Assembly: GCA_024690405.1 (NCBI GenBank)
Contig: JAILCU010000043.1
Span: 1-64,000, forward strand
DNA: 64,000 nt
DNA from: Bacteroidales bacterium
GTDB taxonomy: Bacteria > Bacteroidota > Bacteroidia > Bacteroidales > Bacteroidaceae
Direction of reading: 5' to 3'
Both the position numbers and the translations under genes were made by a program. Shown here in pieces: positions 37,480-48,600 of the stretch. The notes beneath the pieces are model-generated. The model worked only from the letters and a program-made list of their open reading frames with translations. It did no database searches and had not been told where the DNA came from. Numbering within the stretch: position 1 is the first letter of the stretch; each line of letters opens with the position of its first letter.

Positions 37480-37716
37480 ATGGAAAAGAAAAACTTCGCT
37501 TTTACCCGGATGAATTACATCTTAATCGCCATCGGTATGGCCGTGGTTATTCTGGGCTTTTTGCTCATGTCGGGCTCCGGTTCCGACGAGACGACATTCA
37601 ACCCCGATATCTTTAGCGCCACACGCGTTAAAGTGGCACCTGCCGTCACCTTCATCGGCTTCGCTTTCATCGGCGTTGGCATTATGTTCCGTAAAAAAGA
37701 CAAAGAGAACGTATGA
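37480..37716 (+). CDS. DUF3098 small membrane protein
   Basis: A 78-residue protein of the Bacteroidota family DUF3098. It has two hydrophobic spans ([19 protein letters not shown] and [16 protein letters not shown]) separated by a short polar loop with [15 protein letters not shown], and a basic C-terminus. The function is unknown. Its stop codon overlaps the uppP start by 4 bases, and ftsX precedes it; this ftsX-DUF3098-uppP linkage suggests a role in cell division or the envelope. Confidence 0.88.
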   Translation: MEKKNFAFTRMNYILIAIGMAVVILGFLLMSGSGSDETTFNPDIFSATRVKVAPAVTFIGFAFIGVGIMFRKKDKENV

Positions 37717-38522
37717 GTACCTTCGAAGCGATCCTCATGGGCCTCGTGCAAGGCCTCACGGAATACCTACCGGTGTCGAGTAGCGGACATTTAGCCATTG
37801 CTGCTGCGTTGTTCGGTGTCGACGGCGAACAAAACCTAACGTTCACCATTGCTGTTCACGTGGCTACGGTACTGTCAACGCTCGTCATCTTATGGAGTGA
37901 AATTGTGTGGATTTTCAAAGGTCTGTTTCGTTGGGACGGACAGTTAAACCGCGAGCAACGCTACGCTTTAGCCATTGTGGTATCCATGATTCCCGTAGGT
38001 ATCGTTGGCGTGTTTTTCAAAGATTATGTGGAGGAGATTTTCGGAGCCGGTCTGTTCGTGGTTGGTTGCTGCCTGCTGCTGACGGCTGCTCTACTCATCT
38101 TCAGTTACTACGCCCACCCGCGACAGAAGGAAGAAATTTCGTTCAAAGATGCCTTCATCATCGGTCTGGCACAGGCCGTGGCCGTTCTGCCAGGCGTAAG
38201 CCGCTCTGGTTCTACCATTGCTACAGGACTACTGTTGGGCAACAAGAAGGAGTCGCTTGCACAATTCAGTTTCCTTATGGTCATTCCACCCATCTTGGGC
38301 GAGGCACTGCTTGACATCATGAAAGCCATAGAAGGTGGTACCGAGGCTGCCACTGCCGGCATCGGCACATTGCCGCTAATTGCAGGTTTCCTCACGGCTT
38401 TTGTCAGCGGTTGTCTGGCTTGCAAGTGGATGATAGGCATCGTACGCCGCGGTAAACTGGTTTACTTTGGTATTTATTGTGCCATCGTGGGTTCCTTGCT
38501 CATTATCAGTTCATTCCTATGA
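37713..38522 (+). CDS. uppP: Undecaprenyl-diphosphatase (UppP/BacA)
   Basis: Integral membrane phosphatase that recycles the undecaprenyl carrier for peptidoglycan and surface glycans. The 269-residue protein has about eight spans. Its motifs are [18 protein letters not shown] (residues 9-26, with the catalytic Glu and Ser) and the second repeat half [15 protein letters not shown]-like ([18 protein letters not shown]) near 155-172, with the catalytic Arg. Length is normal. It overlaps both neighbours by 4 bases (ATGA), so translation should be coupled from DUF3098 through truB. Confidence 0.96.
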   Translation: MSTFEAILMGLVQGLTEYLPVSSSGHLAIAAALFGVDGEQNLTFTIAVHVATVLSTLVILWSEIVWIFKGLFRWDGQLNREQRYALAIVVSMIPVGIVGVFFKDYVEEIFGAGLFVVGCCLLLTAALLIFSYYAHPRQKEEISFKDAFIIGLAQAVAVLPGVSRSGSTIATGLLLGNKKESLAQFSFLMVIPPILGEALLDIMKAIEGGTEAATAGIGTLPLIAGFLTAFVSGCLACKWMIGIVRRGKLVYFGIYCAIVGSLLIISSFL

Positions 38523-39367
38523 ATCCTCGAGCCGGAGAAATTATATATATTGACAAGCCCTATCGTTGGACGTCGTTCGACGTTGTGAACAAGATCCGAT
38601 GGCTCTTGTGCAGACGCCTCAACACCAAAAAACTTAAGGTAGGACATGCCGGCACACTCGACCCTTTGGCCACCGGTGTCATGATCGTCTGTACAGGACG
38701 ATGCACCAAACGTATCGACGAACTGCAGGCCCACACCAAGGAGTACGTAGCCACATTACGCCTTGGCGCTACTACGCCGTCTTTCGACCTCGAACATGAA
38801 ATTGATGCTTACTATCCCACCGCTCACATCTCCCGCGAGCAGATAGAGGAGGTGCTCAAACAATTCATCGGGCGCATCGAGCAAGTGCCACCCTCCTATT
38901 CTGCTGTGAAAATAGACGGCAAACGCGCCTACGATTTGGCACGCAGGGACAAAGAGCCCGAACTAAAGGCAAAAATTTTAGTCATCGACGAAATCGAACT
39001 CCTCGATTGTCACCTCACTCCAGCAGACGACACCATGGTTGATGAAAGAGCCTCTGATGCCACATTCGTGGAAAACGCCCCCGTTCTCCCCCGCACGGGT
39101 ATGCGCAACAAGGCTTTCCTCACCTCCCCCACTGTGCCCGCCGACCGCACCGACTATTCATATATCACCATCCGAGTAGTCTGTTCGAAAGGCACCTACA
39201 TCCGGGCTTTGGCTCGCGACATTGGCTTTGCCCTCGGTAGCGGAGCACATCTGACAGCCCTTCGCCGCACACGCGTCGGAAAAGTCTCTGTAGATGATTG
39301 CCTTTCTATGGACACCTTCGCCGAATGGCTCGAAAAACAAGATATAATCACTGACGAACAATCTTAA
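38519..39367 (+). CDS. truB: tRNA pseudouridine-55 synthase
   Basis: Makes pseudouridine 55 in the T loop of nearly all tRNAs. The 282-residue protein has the catalytic Asp48 in GTLDPLATG and the [10 protein letters not shown] and [19 protein letters not shown] segments. A stretch of about 47 polar, low-complexity residues (about 165-211, after [11 protein letters not shown]) interrupts the core before [14 protein letters not shown]; it is absent from most TruB proteins. ATG 38519 overlaps the uppP stop by 4 bases; the longer frame from 38477 would be inside uppP. Confidence 0.95.
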   Translation: MNPRAGEIIYIDKPYRWTSFDVVNKIRWLLCRRLNTKKLKVGHAGTLDPLATGVMIVCTGRCTKRIDELQAHTKEYVATLRLGATTPSFDLEHEIDAYYPTAHISREQIEEVLKQFIGRIEQVPPSYSAVKIDGKRAYDLARRDKEPELKAKILVIDEIELLDCHLTPADDTMVDERASDATFVENAPVLPRTGMRNKAFLTSPTVPADRTDYSYITIRVVCSKGTYIRALARDIGFALGSGAHLTALRRTRVGKVSVDDCLSMDTFAEWLEKQDIITDEQS

Positions 39368-39382
39368 TAAATTGTTACTTAT

Positions 39383-40447
39383 ATGAAGCTCTCACAATTC
39401 AAGTTTAAGCTCGATAGCGAGCGCATCGCACAGCACCCGGCGCCATTCCGCGACGAATGCCGACTCATGGTGTTGCACACCAAAAGCGGTATCATTGAGC
39501 ACCGCGAGCATTTTTATGATCTGTTGGATTATTTTGATGACAAGGATGTCTTTGTGCTCAATGACACGAAAGTTTTTCCCGCCCGTTTAGAAGGTAATAA
39601 GGAGAAAACTGGTGCTAAGATTGAAGTCTTTCTGCTGCGCGAACTCAACCAAGAGTTCCGGTTGTGGGATGTTCTCGTAGAACCGGCACGAAAAATTCGC
39701 ATAGGCAACAAACTGTATTTCGGTGAGGACGAGTCGATGGTAGCAGAAGTCATCGACAACACTACTAGTCGTGGTCGCACTTTACGTTTCCTATACGACG
39801 GTCCTCACGAGGAATTCAAAGAAGCACTCTATGCTCTCGGAGAAGCGCCACTGCCGAAACATATCATCTCACGAAAAGCCGAACCACAAGACCTCGACGA
39901 CTTCCAGTGTGTCTTTGCCAAAAACGAAGGCGCTGTCACCGCCCCCACTGCTGGTCTGCACTTCTCCAAGCAACTACTCAAACGTATGGAGATCAAGGGG
40001 ATTGAGATGGCCTTTATCACCATGCACTGCGGACTTGGGAATTTCCGCGAGATTGACGTCGAAGACCTTTCTAAGCACAAAATGGAAAGCGAGGAAATGC
40101 ACGTCGGTGCTGAAGCGTGCCGACTCGTCAACGAGGCAAAAGAAGCCGGGCGCCATGTTTGTGCCGTGGGTACTACCGTACAACGGGCACTCGAGACGGC
40201 TATCGGAGCCGACTGCCGACTCAAAGAATTCGACGGTTGGACTAACAAGTTCATTTATCCGCCGTACGATTTTGGGCTAGCCGATAGCATGATTGCCAAT
40301 TTCTATATGCCTTATTCCACACTGCTCATGCTCACTTGCGCCTATGGTGGCTACGACCTCGTGATGAAAGCCTACAAGGAAGCCCTGCGAGACAGCCGTT
40401 ACCGCTTCGGCACCTACGGCGATGCTATGCTCATTCTTCAGGATTAA
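39383..40447 (+). CDS. queA: S-adenosylmethionine:tRNA ribosyltransferase-isomerase
   Basis: Penultimate queuosine enzyme; it transfers the ribosyl group of SAM to 7-aminomethyl-7-deazaguanine in tRNA. The 354-residue protein has the signatures [15 protein letters not shown] near residues 51-65, [12 protein letters not shown] near 180, [10 protein letters not shown] near 258, and the terminal [11 protein letters not shown]. Length is typical. It lies 15 bases after truB, another tRNA modification gene, in the same run. Confidence 0.96.
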   Translation: MKLSQFKFKLDSERIAQHPAPFRDECRLMVLHTKSGIIEHREHFYDLLDYFDDKDVFVLNDTKVFPARLEGNKEKTGAKIEVFLLRELNQEFRLWDVLVEPARKIRIGNKLYFGEDESMVAEVIDNTTSRGRTLRFLYDGPHEEFKEALYALGEAPLPKHIISRKAEPQDLDDFQCVFAKNEGAVTAPTAGLHFSKQLLKRMEIKGIEMAFITMHCGLGNFREIDVEDLSKHKMESEEMHVGAEACRLVNEAKEAGRHVCAVGTTVQRALETAIGADCRLKEFDGWTNKFIYPPYDFGLADSMIANFYMPYSTLLMLTCAYGGYDLVMKAYKEALRDSRYRFGTYGDAMLILQD

Positions 40448-40467
40448 CCGTCTATCCTACCCACCTT

Positions 40468-40917
40468 ATGACTGACCTCTATCTTTCCCTCGGGAGCAAC
40501 CTCGGCAACCGCCACATGCTCCTTCTCATGGCTATTGAAGCATTGGCGCAACAGATTGGGCAATTTGTGCGCTGCTCCTCGTTCATTGAGACCGAACCAT
40601 GGGGATTCCAGAGTCAGCACCCTTTCCTTAATGCCGTCGCACTTTTCCATACAAATCTCACACCACGCGAAGTGTTAACCCGGACACAAGAGATCGAATG
40701 CAGCCTTGGACGCATACAGAAGACCAGCGGAACCTATAAAGACCGCACCATCGACATCGACATCCTCCTATATGGCAATGAGCACATCGATGAGCCAGAC
40801 CTTCACATTCCACATCCGCTCATGTCCCAACGTGACTTCGTTATGCGTCCGCTCAAGGAAGTGGCCCCCGATGTTGCGATGCGCATCTCAAAAGAAATTG
40901 AAAACAAAAACGTTTAA
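40468..40917 (+). CDS. folK: 2-amino-4-hydroxy-6-hydroxymethyldihydropteridine pyrophosphokinase
   Basis: Folate-pathway kinase. The 149-residue product begins LYLSLGSNLGNR, the HPPK N-terminal strand and loop. It has SSFIETEPWGFQSQHPFLNAV (substrate loop) and KDRTIDIDILLYG with the metal-binding DxD, near residues 90-103. ATG 40468 is 20 bases after queA; in-frame codons upstream fall inside queA. ychF follows 47 bases later. Confidence 0.96.
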   Translation: MTDLYLSLGSNLGNRHMLLLMAIEALAQQIGQFVRCSSFIETEPWGFQSQHPFLNAVALFHTNLTPREVLTRTQEIECSLGRIQKTSGTYKDRTIDIDILLYGNEHIDEPDLHIPHPLMSQRDFVMRPLKEVAPDVAMRISKEIENKNV

Positions 40918-40964
40918 CAAAAGACGGCTGTCCTTGCAGTCGCATAATTAATATCAGACTTACT

Positions 40965-42068
40965 ATGGCTTTGAAAGCAGGTATTGTTGGTTTGCCCAAT
41001 GTGGGCAAAAGCACTCTTTTCAATTGTCTGTCCAGCGCCAAGGCACAGGCAGCCAATTTCCCTTTCTGCACCATCGACGCGCAGATGGGACAGATCACAG
41101 TTCCAGACGAACGACTTAATAAACTCGCCGAACTTGTTCACCCCGGCCGTATCGTCCCCGCCACATGCGAAATTGTCGACATCGCAGGTCTTGTCAAAGG
41201 GGCCTCCAAAGGTGAGGGACTCGGTAACCAATTTCTCGGTAACATCCGTGAATGCGATGCAATTATACATGTCCTTCGCTGTTTCGATGACCCCAATATC
41301 GTGCACGTCGACGGCTCTGTTGATCCAGTTCGAGACAAGGAAATCATTGATACAGAGTTACAACTCAAGGACCTCGAAACCGTTGAAAGTCGCATCCAAC
41401 GCGTAGAGAAACAAGCACGCGTCGGCGGCGACAAACAGGCTAAAATCGAACTCAGTGTTCTCGAAGCCTACAAAGCCGCTCTTGTCGAGGGACGCAGCGC
41501 ACGTACCGTCACCTTTGATACCGATGACGAAGAGGCGCTTGCACATAACCTTTTCCTCCTCACTACAAAACCCGTCCTCTATGTATGCAATGTCGACGAC
41601 GCATCCGCCGCGAATGGTAATGCCTATGTCGATGCTGTACGTAATGCGATTGCAGACGAACAAGCCGCTCTTCTTATCATTAGCGCGCAAACAGAAGCCG
41701 ACATCGCCGAACTCGAGAGTTATGATGAAAAACAGTTATTCCTCGAAGATATGGGTCTCAAAGAGAGTGGCTGTGACCGACTCATCAAAGCCATCTATTC
41801 CCTGCTTGGACTCCAAACATTCATCACCGCTGGCGAAATGGAAGTCAAAGCCTGGACTTTCCGTCGCGGGTGGAAAGCGCCCCAATGTGCGGGCGTTATT
41901 CATACCGACTTCGAAAAAGGTTTCATCCGGGCTGAGGTTATAAAATATGACGACTATATTCATTACGGTTCCGAAACTGCCGTTCGCGAAGCCGGCAAGA
42001 TGGGTGTTGAAGGCAAGGATTACATCGTACAAGACGGCGACATCATGCACTTCCGTTTCAACGTATGA
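40965..42068 (+). CDS. ychF: Ribosome-binding ATPase YchF (Obg family)
   Basis: Universally conserved P-loop NTPase that associates with ribosomes and prefers ATP. The 367-residue protein has G1 [11 protein letters not shown] (residues 8-18), G3 [10 protein letters not shown], a non-canonical G4 in the segment [13 protein letters not shown] (NVDD in place of NKxD), and the C-terminal TGS domain ([16 protein letters not shown], then [15 protein letters not shown]). It is the last gene of the DUF3098-uppP-truB-queA-folK-ychF run. A repeat array follows before lgt. Confidence 0.96.
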   Translation: MALKAGIVGLPNVGKSTLFNCLSSAKAQAANFPFCTIDAQMGQITVPDERLNKLAELVHPGRIVPATCEIVDIAGLVKGASKGEGLGNQFLGNIRECDAIIHVLRCFDDPNIVHVDGSVDPVRDKEIIDTELQLKDLETVESRIQRVEKQARVGGDKQAKIELSVLEAYKAALVEGRSARTVTFDTDDEEALAHNLFLLTTKPVLYVCNVDDASAANGNAYVDAVRNAIADEQAALLIISAQTEADIAELESYDEKQLFLEDMGLKESGCDRLIKAIYSLLGLQTFITAGEMEVKAWTFRRGWKAPQCAGVIHTDFEKGFIRAEVIKYDDYIHYGSETAVREAGKMGVEGKDYIVQDGDIMHFRFNV

Positions 42069-42211
42069 TTACCCATCCCCACGAATCCCTTTACCCTCCC
42101 ATCACGCCATCATTTCCAACGAACTATTTATCCCTCCATCTACAAGTCATTAATGTCTCTACACATTTGCGTCCTCATCCTTAAGCAGTTCCCTCATCGG
42201 GAGGAATCAAC

Positions 42212-42350
42212 CAGGCTTATGCGACTATACGTAAGAGGCTGCACGACTATACGTAAGAGGCTGTGCGACTATACATAAGAGGCTGTGCGACTATACGTAA
42301 GAGGCTGTGCGACTATACGTAAGAGGCTGCGCGACTATACGTAAGAAGCC
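42212..42350. repeat. Tandem array of six 22-bp units (array 2)
   Basis: Units of the form GAGGCTGTGCGAC-TATACGTAA repeat about six times with single-base changes (e.g. TATACATAA once). The unit matches unit 1 of array 1 (3171) in the same register: AGGCTG, then A/T GCG, then A/T C TATA, then CGTAAG. The rest of the 402-base gap between ychF and lgt shows no gene. Confidence 0.9.
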
Positions 42351-42470
42351 TATCTACAAATAGTAACCAATCCGTAGAACAGGGAAAATGGAACAATAAA
42401 ACCATCGAGAATAAATGATAAAAGGCAAAATAGCATATAACAAGATTCTTCACTCTTTCACTTAAATAAT

Positions 42471-43340
42471 ATGTCCTTTCTCTTCTCCCCCACCCTAGCC
42501 ACTCCACTGGCATTCATCCACTGGAATCCAGACGTAGTGGCCTTCTCCATCGGTTCTTTTGGTATCCGCTGGTATTCTCTCTGCTGGTGCATAGGTCTCT
42601 TCCTGGTGTTTTTGCTCGAACAGCGTCTGTTCAAGGAACAAAAAATCCCCGATGAGAAGTTCGACCCGCTATTCATATACTCTTTCCTCGGAATTATCAT
42701 CGGAGCCCGTTTGGGGCATTGTCTGTTCTACGAACCCGAATACTTTCTCTCCTCTCCCACCCATGTGTTGGAGATGTTCATCCCCTTCCGCCAAATGGCC
42801 GACGGCTCGTGGCACTTTACCGGCTACACGGGATTAGCCTCCCACGGCGGTACCATTATGTTCATCTTTGCCCTATGGCTCTATGCCCGACGTACGAAGT
42901 TACCTTACCTCACCGTGGTAGACAATATTGCCATTGTCACCCCCATTTGCGCCTCCGCTATCCGCTTTGGGAACTTGATGAATTCAGAGATTATCGGCAA
43001 AACTACCGATGTACCTTGGGCCTTCATCTTCGAACAAGTCGACCAACAACCACGTCATCCCGGACAACTCTATGAGGCCCTTGCCTACCTACTCTTTTTC
43101 TTCGTGGGATGGTGGTTCTACCGCCGTCGTCCCGAGCGTGTCGGCACCGGTTTTTTCTTCGGTTTATGCATCTTCCTTATTTTCACCTTCCGTTTCTTCA
43201 TTGAATACACCAAAGAGGTACAAGTGGATTTCGAGAATGGTATGCTTTTCAATATGGGGCAACTGCTCTCTATACCTTTCATGATTCTCGGAGCATATTT
43301 TATATGGCGCGGCATTAAACATAGCCCCGTCAGAGACTGA
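42471..43340 (+). CDS. lgt: Prolipoprotein diacylglyceryl transferase
   Basis: Inner-membrane enzyme that attaches diacylglycerol to the lipobox Cys of prolipoproteins. The 289-residue protein has about seven spans and the family motifs GARLGHCLFYEPEYF (near residue 77), the invariant His/Gly pair in LASHGGTIMF (near 122) and the Arg-containing signature RFGNLMNSEIIGKTTDVPWA (near 163). HPGQLYEAL follows near 202. It begins with ATG 42471 after an AT-rich leader. Confidence 0.95.
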   Translation: MSFLFSPTLATPLAFIHWNPDVVAFSIGSFGIRWYSLCWCIGLFLVFLLEQRLFKEQKIPDEKFDPLFIYSFLGIIIGARLGHCLFYEPEYFLSSPTHVLEMFIPFRQMADGSWHFTGYTGLASHGGTIMFIFALWLYARRTKLPYLTVVDNIAIVTPICASAIRFGNLMNSEIIGKTTDVPWAFIFEQVDQQPRHPGQLYEALAYLLFFFVGWWFYRRRPERVGTGFFFGLCIFLIFTFRFFIEYTKEVQVDFENGMLFNMGQLLSIPFMILGAYFIWRGIKHSPVRD

Positions 43341-43433
43341 CATAGGCCCATACGTCCTTTACCTCTGGCGCAGACTACGTCAATTGCAGATAGTCGCGTT
43401 ATATGACAAATCGACCTTACACCATCGATCACT

Positions 43434-44951
43434 ATGGCAAGCAAATTCTCTCAGATTAGCACACAAGTGCAGACGCAGACGCAGAATCTCACCCCACAGC
43501 AATTACTCGTGAGCCAGCTTACCGAGATGCCTGTAGAGGCTCTCTATGAACGTGTTGATCAAGAGCTGAAGGAGAATATTGCCCTCGAGCGCGACAATCA
43601 CGATGATTGGGCTGAGGGCGGTATCTACGATTCTCCTAAGGAGAACGGATCGGATGGAAGTGATACTAGCGGATATCCATCAGAAGAGGATAGCTATGCA
43701 GCTATTACTCAGCCTACTTACGCTGATGCCGTTGCTGATTATGGTTCTCCAGATGATGTTCCAGACCACTTGCCTGGAAGCCAAAGTGTCCCTGAAGAAA
43801 TTGTTGGTGAATCGCTATCGTTCTATGACCAGCTTGACGAGCAAATCGGATTCTTGCATCTCAACGGGCATGAGGAAGAGGTCTTGCGCTATCTAATAGG
43901 TTCTCTTGACGACGACGGCCTCCTTCATACCTCGCTCCAACAGATTCAGGATGAACTCGAGGTTTATCACAATGTGAATACCTCCTCCCAAGAACTTGAA
44001 CACCTGCTTGGCTTGCTTCAAACATTCGAACCTGCCGGTGTCGGTGCGCGTTCCCTTCAGGAATGCCTGCTCTTGCAAGTGCGGCACAATGAAGAAGACG
44101 ATGACCGTCTCCCGCTCATCAAGCGGCAACTCATTCAGCTTTTGGACCAACATTTTGATGCGCTCATGATTAATCGGTGGGACCGCATTCAGCATAGTAT
44201 GCAACTTTCAGATAAAGAGGTTAAACGTTTACAGCATGAAGTAAAGCGGCTTAACCCGCGTCCGGGCAGTTCCATGGGCGAGGCCATAGGACGCAACATC
44301 CAACAGATTACCCCAGATTTCATTGTTGAAAACGATCCTTACGGAAACCTTGCACTCACTCTTAACCAGGGACAAGTGCCCACGTTGCATATAAATGATG
44401 AAGATCTCCAGCTTCTCAAATCTTATGATAAACGTGATCCCAAAAGCCTCTCACGCACCGAACGAGAGGGGGTCAGCTATTTACGCGATAGAGTTGAACG
44501 GGCTCGATCTTTTATAGAAGCCTTACGCCAGCGACATCACACACTCTCCATAACCATGCAGACCATTATAAATTTGCAGCGGCCTTTCTTTGATAGCGGG
44601 GACGAAACTCTTCTACGTCCCATGAATCTTGAGGATGTGGCAAAGCAGACAGGTCTGCATATCTCTACGATCAGCCGCGTGAGCAATTCGAAATGGGTGC
44701 AAACAACTTATGGCATATATCCACTGCGATGGTTCTTCACATCTGCTGCCCGACAAGGTGGCGAGGATGTGAGCATCCGTGCCATCAAGACAGCACTTAA
44801 GGAAATTATTGATGCGGAGGACAAGCAACACCCCTTCACCGACGAGGCGCTCACCAAGGCTCTTAGGCAACGGCATTTTGACGTGGCTCGTCGTACCGTT
44901 ACCAAATATCGTGTTCAAATGAACATTCCTACTGCTAAGATGCGAAAGTAG
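43434..44951 (+). CDS. rpoN: RNA polymerase sigma-54 factor
   Basis: Alternative sigma factor that recognises -24/-12 promoters and needs an AAA+ activator. The 505-residue protein has the Gln/Leu-rich region I (residues about 10-48: QTQTQNLTPQQLLVSQLTEM), an acidic low-complexity region II (about 60-115), the core-binding region III, a helix-turn-helix (LEDVAKQTGLHISTISRVSN near 398-417), and the RpoN box ARRTVTKYR near 487. All regions are intact. No sigma-54 activator gene is nearby. Confidence 0.96.
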   Translation: MASKFSQISTQVQTQTQNLTPQQLLVSQLTEMPVEALYERVDQELKENIALERDNHDDWAEGGIYDSPKENGSDGSDTSGYPSEEDSYAAITQPTYADAVADYGSPDDVPDHLPGSQSVPEEIVGESLSFYDQLDEQIGFLHLNGHEEEVLRYLIGSLDDDGLLHTSLQQIQDELEVYHNVNTSSQELEHLLGLLQTFEPAGVGARSLQECLLLQVRHNEEDDDRLPLIKRQLIQLLDQHFDALMINRWDRIQHSMQLSDKEVKRLQHEVKRLNPRPGSSMGEAIGRNIQQITPDFIVENDPYGNLALTLNQGQVPTLHINDEDLQLLKSYDKRDPKSLSRTEREGVSYLRDRVERARSFIEALRQRHHTLSITMQTIINLQRPFFDSGDETLLRPMNLEDVAKQTGLHISTISRVSNSKWVQTTYGIYPLRWFFTSAARQGGEDVSIRAIKTALKEIIDAEDKQHPFTDEALTKALRQRHFDVARRTVTKYRVQMNIPTAKMRK

Positions 44952-45015
44952 GACTTTTCTCCGAGCGATATCTTTCGCCTATTATATTTTGCTCCAATTC
45001 GTTAAGATACCACCA

Positions 45016-45627
45016 ATGAACAGAACCCTTCTCATAGGAGCCCGATGGCTCTCCAACATCTTCCGGCCTGAATTCATGCCTGTAGTGGGATTTGTCGCCC
45101 TGTTCTTGTTCACCTATCTGAACTTGTTGCCTTGGGCATACAAACTCGCTGTGCTCTTCCTTATTTTCCTTGGTACTATTTTGCTACCTCGTTGGACCAT
45201 CTTTTTCTGGCGCCGTTCCCGCGGATGGGAGGCACATCTGCTTCGTCTCCGTCAGAACCGCTATTTCCCCTATCTCATCTATTTCCTTTTTTACGCCTTC
45301 ACGCTGCACATATTGTCGCGCTTTCATTTGCCTCATTATATGTCGGGTATTCTTGTCGGAGCACTTCTTGTACAAGGCAGTTGCGCTTTCATCAACCACT
45401 GGTGGAAGATTTCCATTCATTGTGCTGGTGCTGGAGGTGTTATCGGTGCACTTTCTGCCTACAGCTTTCTCTTCGTTTTCAATCCCATAGGATGGCTATG
45501 TCTCTGTATCCTTATTGCAGGTCTTGTCGGTAGTAGCCGCATGCTCTTGAGGCAGCATGACCTGTGGCAAGTGACTGCTGGCACTCTCCTTGGTGTAGTT
45601 TGTGGCTTTGTTGGAATTCTTATCTAA
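45016..45627 (+). CDS. PAP2-superfamily-like membrane protein
   Basis: A 203-residue polytopic membrane protein with about six hydrophobic spans. The last two conserved segments resemble PAP2 phosphatase motifs: a His in KISIHCAGAGGVIGA (near 133-147) in place of PSGH, and SSRMLLRQHDLWQV (near 175-188), which fits SRx5H. Such proteins dephosphorylate lipid phosphates, or can be catalytically altered. The first motif (KX6RP) is not obvious, so activity is uncertain. ATG 45016 is 64 bases after rpoN. Confidence 0.65.
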   Translation: MNRTLLIGARWLSNIFRPEFMPVVGFVALFLFTYLNLLPWAYKLAVLFLIFLGTILLPRWTIFFWRRSRGWEAHLLRLRQNRYFPYLIYFLFYAFTLHILSRFHLPHYMSGILVGALLVQGSCAFINHWWKISIHCAGAGGVIGALSAYSFLFVFNPIGWLCLCILIAGLVGSSRMLLRQHDLWQVTAGTLLGVVCGFVGILI

Positions 45628-45685
45628 CGGGGTTATAGGTGAATCCTTCCCGTTTTTTTAATATCCTCTCACTTCCCCATTAGCT

Positions 45686-48600
45686 ATGAAAAAAATCTTT
45701 TTCTTCTTTTTTACTATCCTATTCTCGCTCGAAATCAATGCTTATATAACGTATCCACTTCTCAATACCAGCGTTTCGGCAAGTGCATATCCGATTGACG
45801 ATTACACGGAACCGCGCGTGGGCACATCACCCGATATTGCGATATGGAATACCATCCCTGATGGCTTGCAGGCGTCATGGGCTTCACGCGACGTTCACTA
45901 TGCCTTGCATGAGGTACCTGTTGTGGAACTACAAAATGAAGCAATCCTCTATGCTTGGAAAGGCGAACGGGCTAACATCCAGGCGGTATTATTCAGTAAG
46001 ACGGACCAAGGTCAACTTTCCGTGCGTATGAGTGAGTGGATGCGAGCGGGGCAGCCAACTGGTATCAATAACGGTTTTGCCCGCTTTGTTAACTACGTTA
46101 TCACAGATGACTTCAAAGCTTGTGGTAATCATCCGAGCGGACTCACAACATGGCTTGTACCAGATGTCATCGACCAAGATAAACCACATTCGGTGCCGGC
46201 CATGGAAACTCGACCTGTATGGTGTACACTTGAGATCCCACGAGATGCTGAGGCGGGAGAATATAACACGCAATTGGAAGTGGTCGATAAGAATGGAGAA
46301 GTCGTTAAGACGCTGACTTTAAAAGTGCTCATCGACAACCATCTCTTGCCAGAGGTGGCAGATCAGAAGTTCCATCTCGATTTGTGGCAGCAGCCCTATG
46401 CAGTTAGCCGATATTATGGCGTTCAGCGATGGAGTGATGAGCATATTCAGATCTTGAAACCTTACCTTCAGGCGTTGGCAAGAGCAGGGCAGTGTACGGT
46501 CACTGCAATTCTGTTTTATGAACCATGGGGTGAGCAGACCCACGACCTCTTTGATCCGATGATACAGACTATAAGATGCTCCGATGGCACCTGGAGTTAT
46601 GATTACACTGTTTTCGATAAATACGTTGCACTTTGCGAAGAATGCGGTATTGGTAAACAGATTAATTGTTTCAGTATGGTTCCTTGGGACATGAATTTCC
46701 GCTATTGGGATGAGGCTTCAGGAGCATATAAATATCTCAAGACGACCACAGGGGCTAGCGAATATAAGGACCTCTGGAACAGCTTCCTTACTGCATTCAA
46801 GGCTCATTTGCAGGAGAAAGGTTGGTTTGAAAAGACAAATATTGCCATGGACGAACGTGCTGAAGCAGACATGTTAGACGCTTACAATATCGCGAACCAA
46901 TTAGGATTCAATATGGCGTTGGCAGGTAATTATCATGCCTCACTTACCGACAAATTACAGGACTTCTGTGTTGCCTTGGGCCAGGATAAGAATTTTACAG
47001 CTGCTCAGCGGGCAGACCGTAGGAACAATCATCGCATCACGACATTTTATACAAGTTGTGCTGAAGCAGAACCTAACATCTTCTCCAATTCGTTACCTGC
47101 CGAAGCTGCTTTTTTACCCTTATATGCAGCGGCTAACCAACTTGATGGCTACCTGCATTGGTCTTGGATCAATTGGGACGAGCACCCGCTTACAGACAGC
47201 CGTTATCGCAAGTTTGGCTCAGGAGACACGTATTGCTACTATCCAGGCAACCGCTCCAGCATTCGTTTTGAGCGCCTCATCGAAGGCATTCACCAATATG
47301 AGAAGGTCATGATCCTTAAAGAGGAATATCAGTCCGATACAGACAGACTTGCTACGCTCAATAGACTTCTCGAGCGTTTTTCCAGTCATCTTGCCACCGG
47401 CGAGGAATGTGCAGAAAAAGTAAATGACCTTGAGGCGTTTCTCAATGGACAGGAGGTTCAGTTGTCTGAGTTGAAGACTATAGGCAACGGTTATTACCGC
47501 ATCGTTAGTAAAGCTAAGAATCGCACCGAACATCTCTATAACAATGCTCTTCTTGGTGCCAATGACATGCAATTCACCTTGCAGTCTGATTCCCAGGTGT
47601 CAACAAATAATGGTGTTTGGCGTATTGACCTAAATGATAATAAGGTATCGATACTCAATGGCGATGGACATCCGATGGTGGCAGGGAGCAGTGGAGGAGG
47701 CTCTGTGGCTGGCATCTTCCGTCAACTTACTATTTCCAAAACCATGGATGTAGATGACTATCGTTATTACTACTTTGTCGAGGCCATCAATTGCACTAAT
47801 GGCAGTTCGAAATTCAAGGTCGGTGGCACCGATTTTATTACCACTTGGACCGCTGGCGCCTCCACTGCCGATGATCTCCTTTGGCGTTTCGAGCCAGTCG
47901 ATACCGAGGGCAAGTATATCTACAATGTATGTATAGAGGGAGATGCCGATGCTTATGTAATTTATTCACATGACGGTATTGAGGAGGTCGCTTTTCATGG
48001 AGGTTTCTTTATTACGGACTCTCCCATTACAACACAAGATCTTTCTTATGCCTTACTTAACGGGGTCATAGAAACGGGTTCTGTGTCCATCACGGACGGT
48101 CTCATCACACTTTCTGAGATCACCGCGATGGCAGCACCACAGCGAATCGACCTCTTTAACACCAGTCAAGGCGATGGCGTAATACCGCCATACCGCATCC
48201 CTGGAATTTCCACAGCCAGCAATGGACGTCTGATTGCTGTCGCAGCCCGCTTGGTCTGCGGGACCGATCCTGGTTATGGGCAGGTCGATGTAGTATGTCG
48301 GTCAAGCGACGATAATGGCACAACATGGACACCCATCCGTGAGGTAGCTGTAGGCACAGGGATCACATCGGCTACAGAAAACTTTTTCGATACTGCATTT
48401 GGCGATCCTGCCGTTGTTGCAGATCGCACCAGTAACGAAATCCTTGTCCTTGCCGTTGCCGGATGTACAGTATGGAGTAGTGGCAATACTACACGTCAGA
48501 ATCCGAACTTGATTGCTGCGATACGCAGTATGGATAATGGTGATACCTGGCAGGCGCCTGTGGACCTCACGGAAACTATCTACTCCCTTTTTGATTGCAG

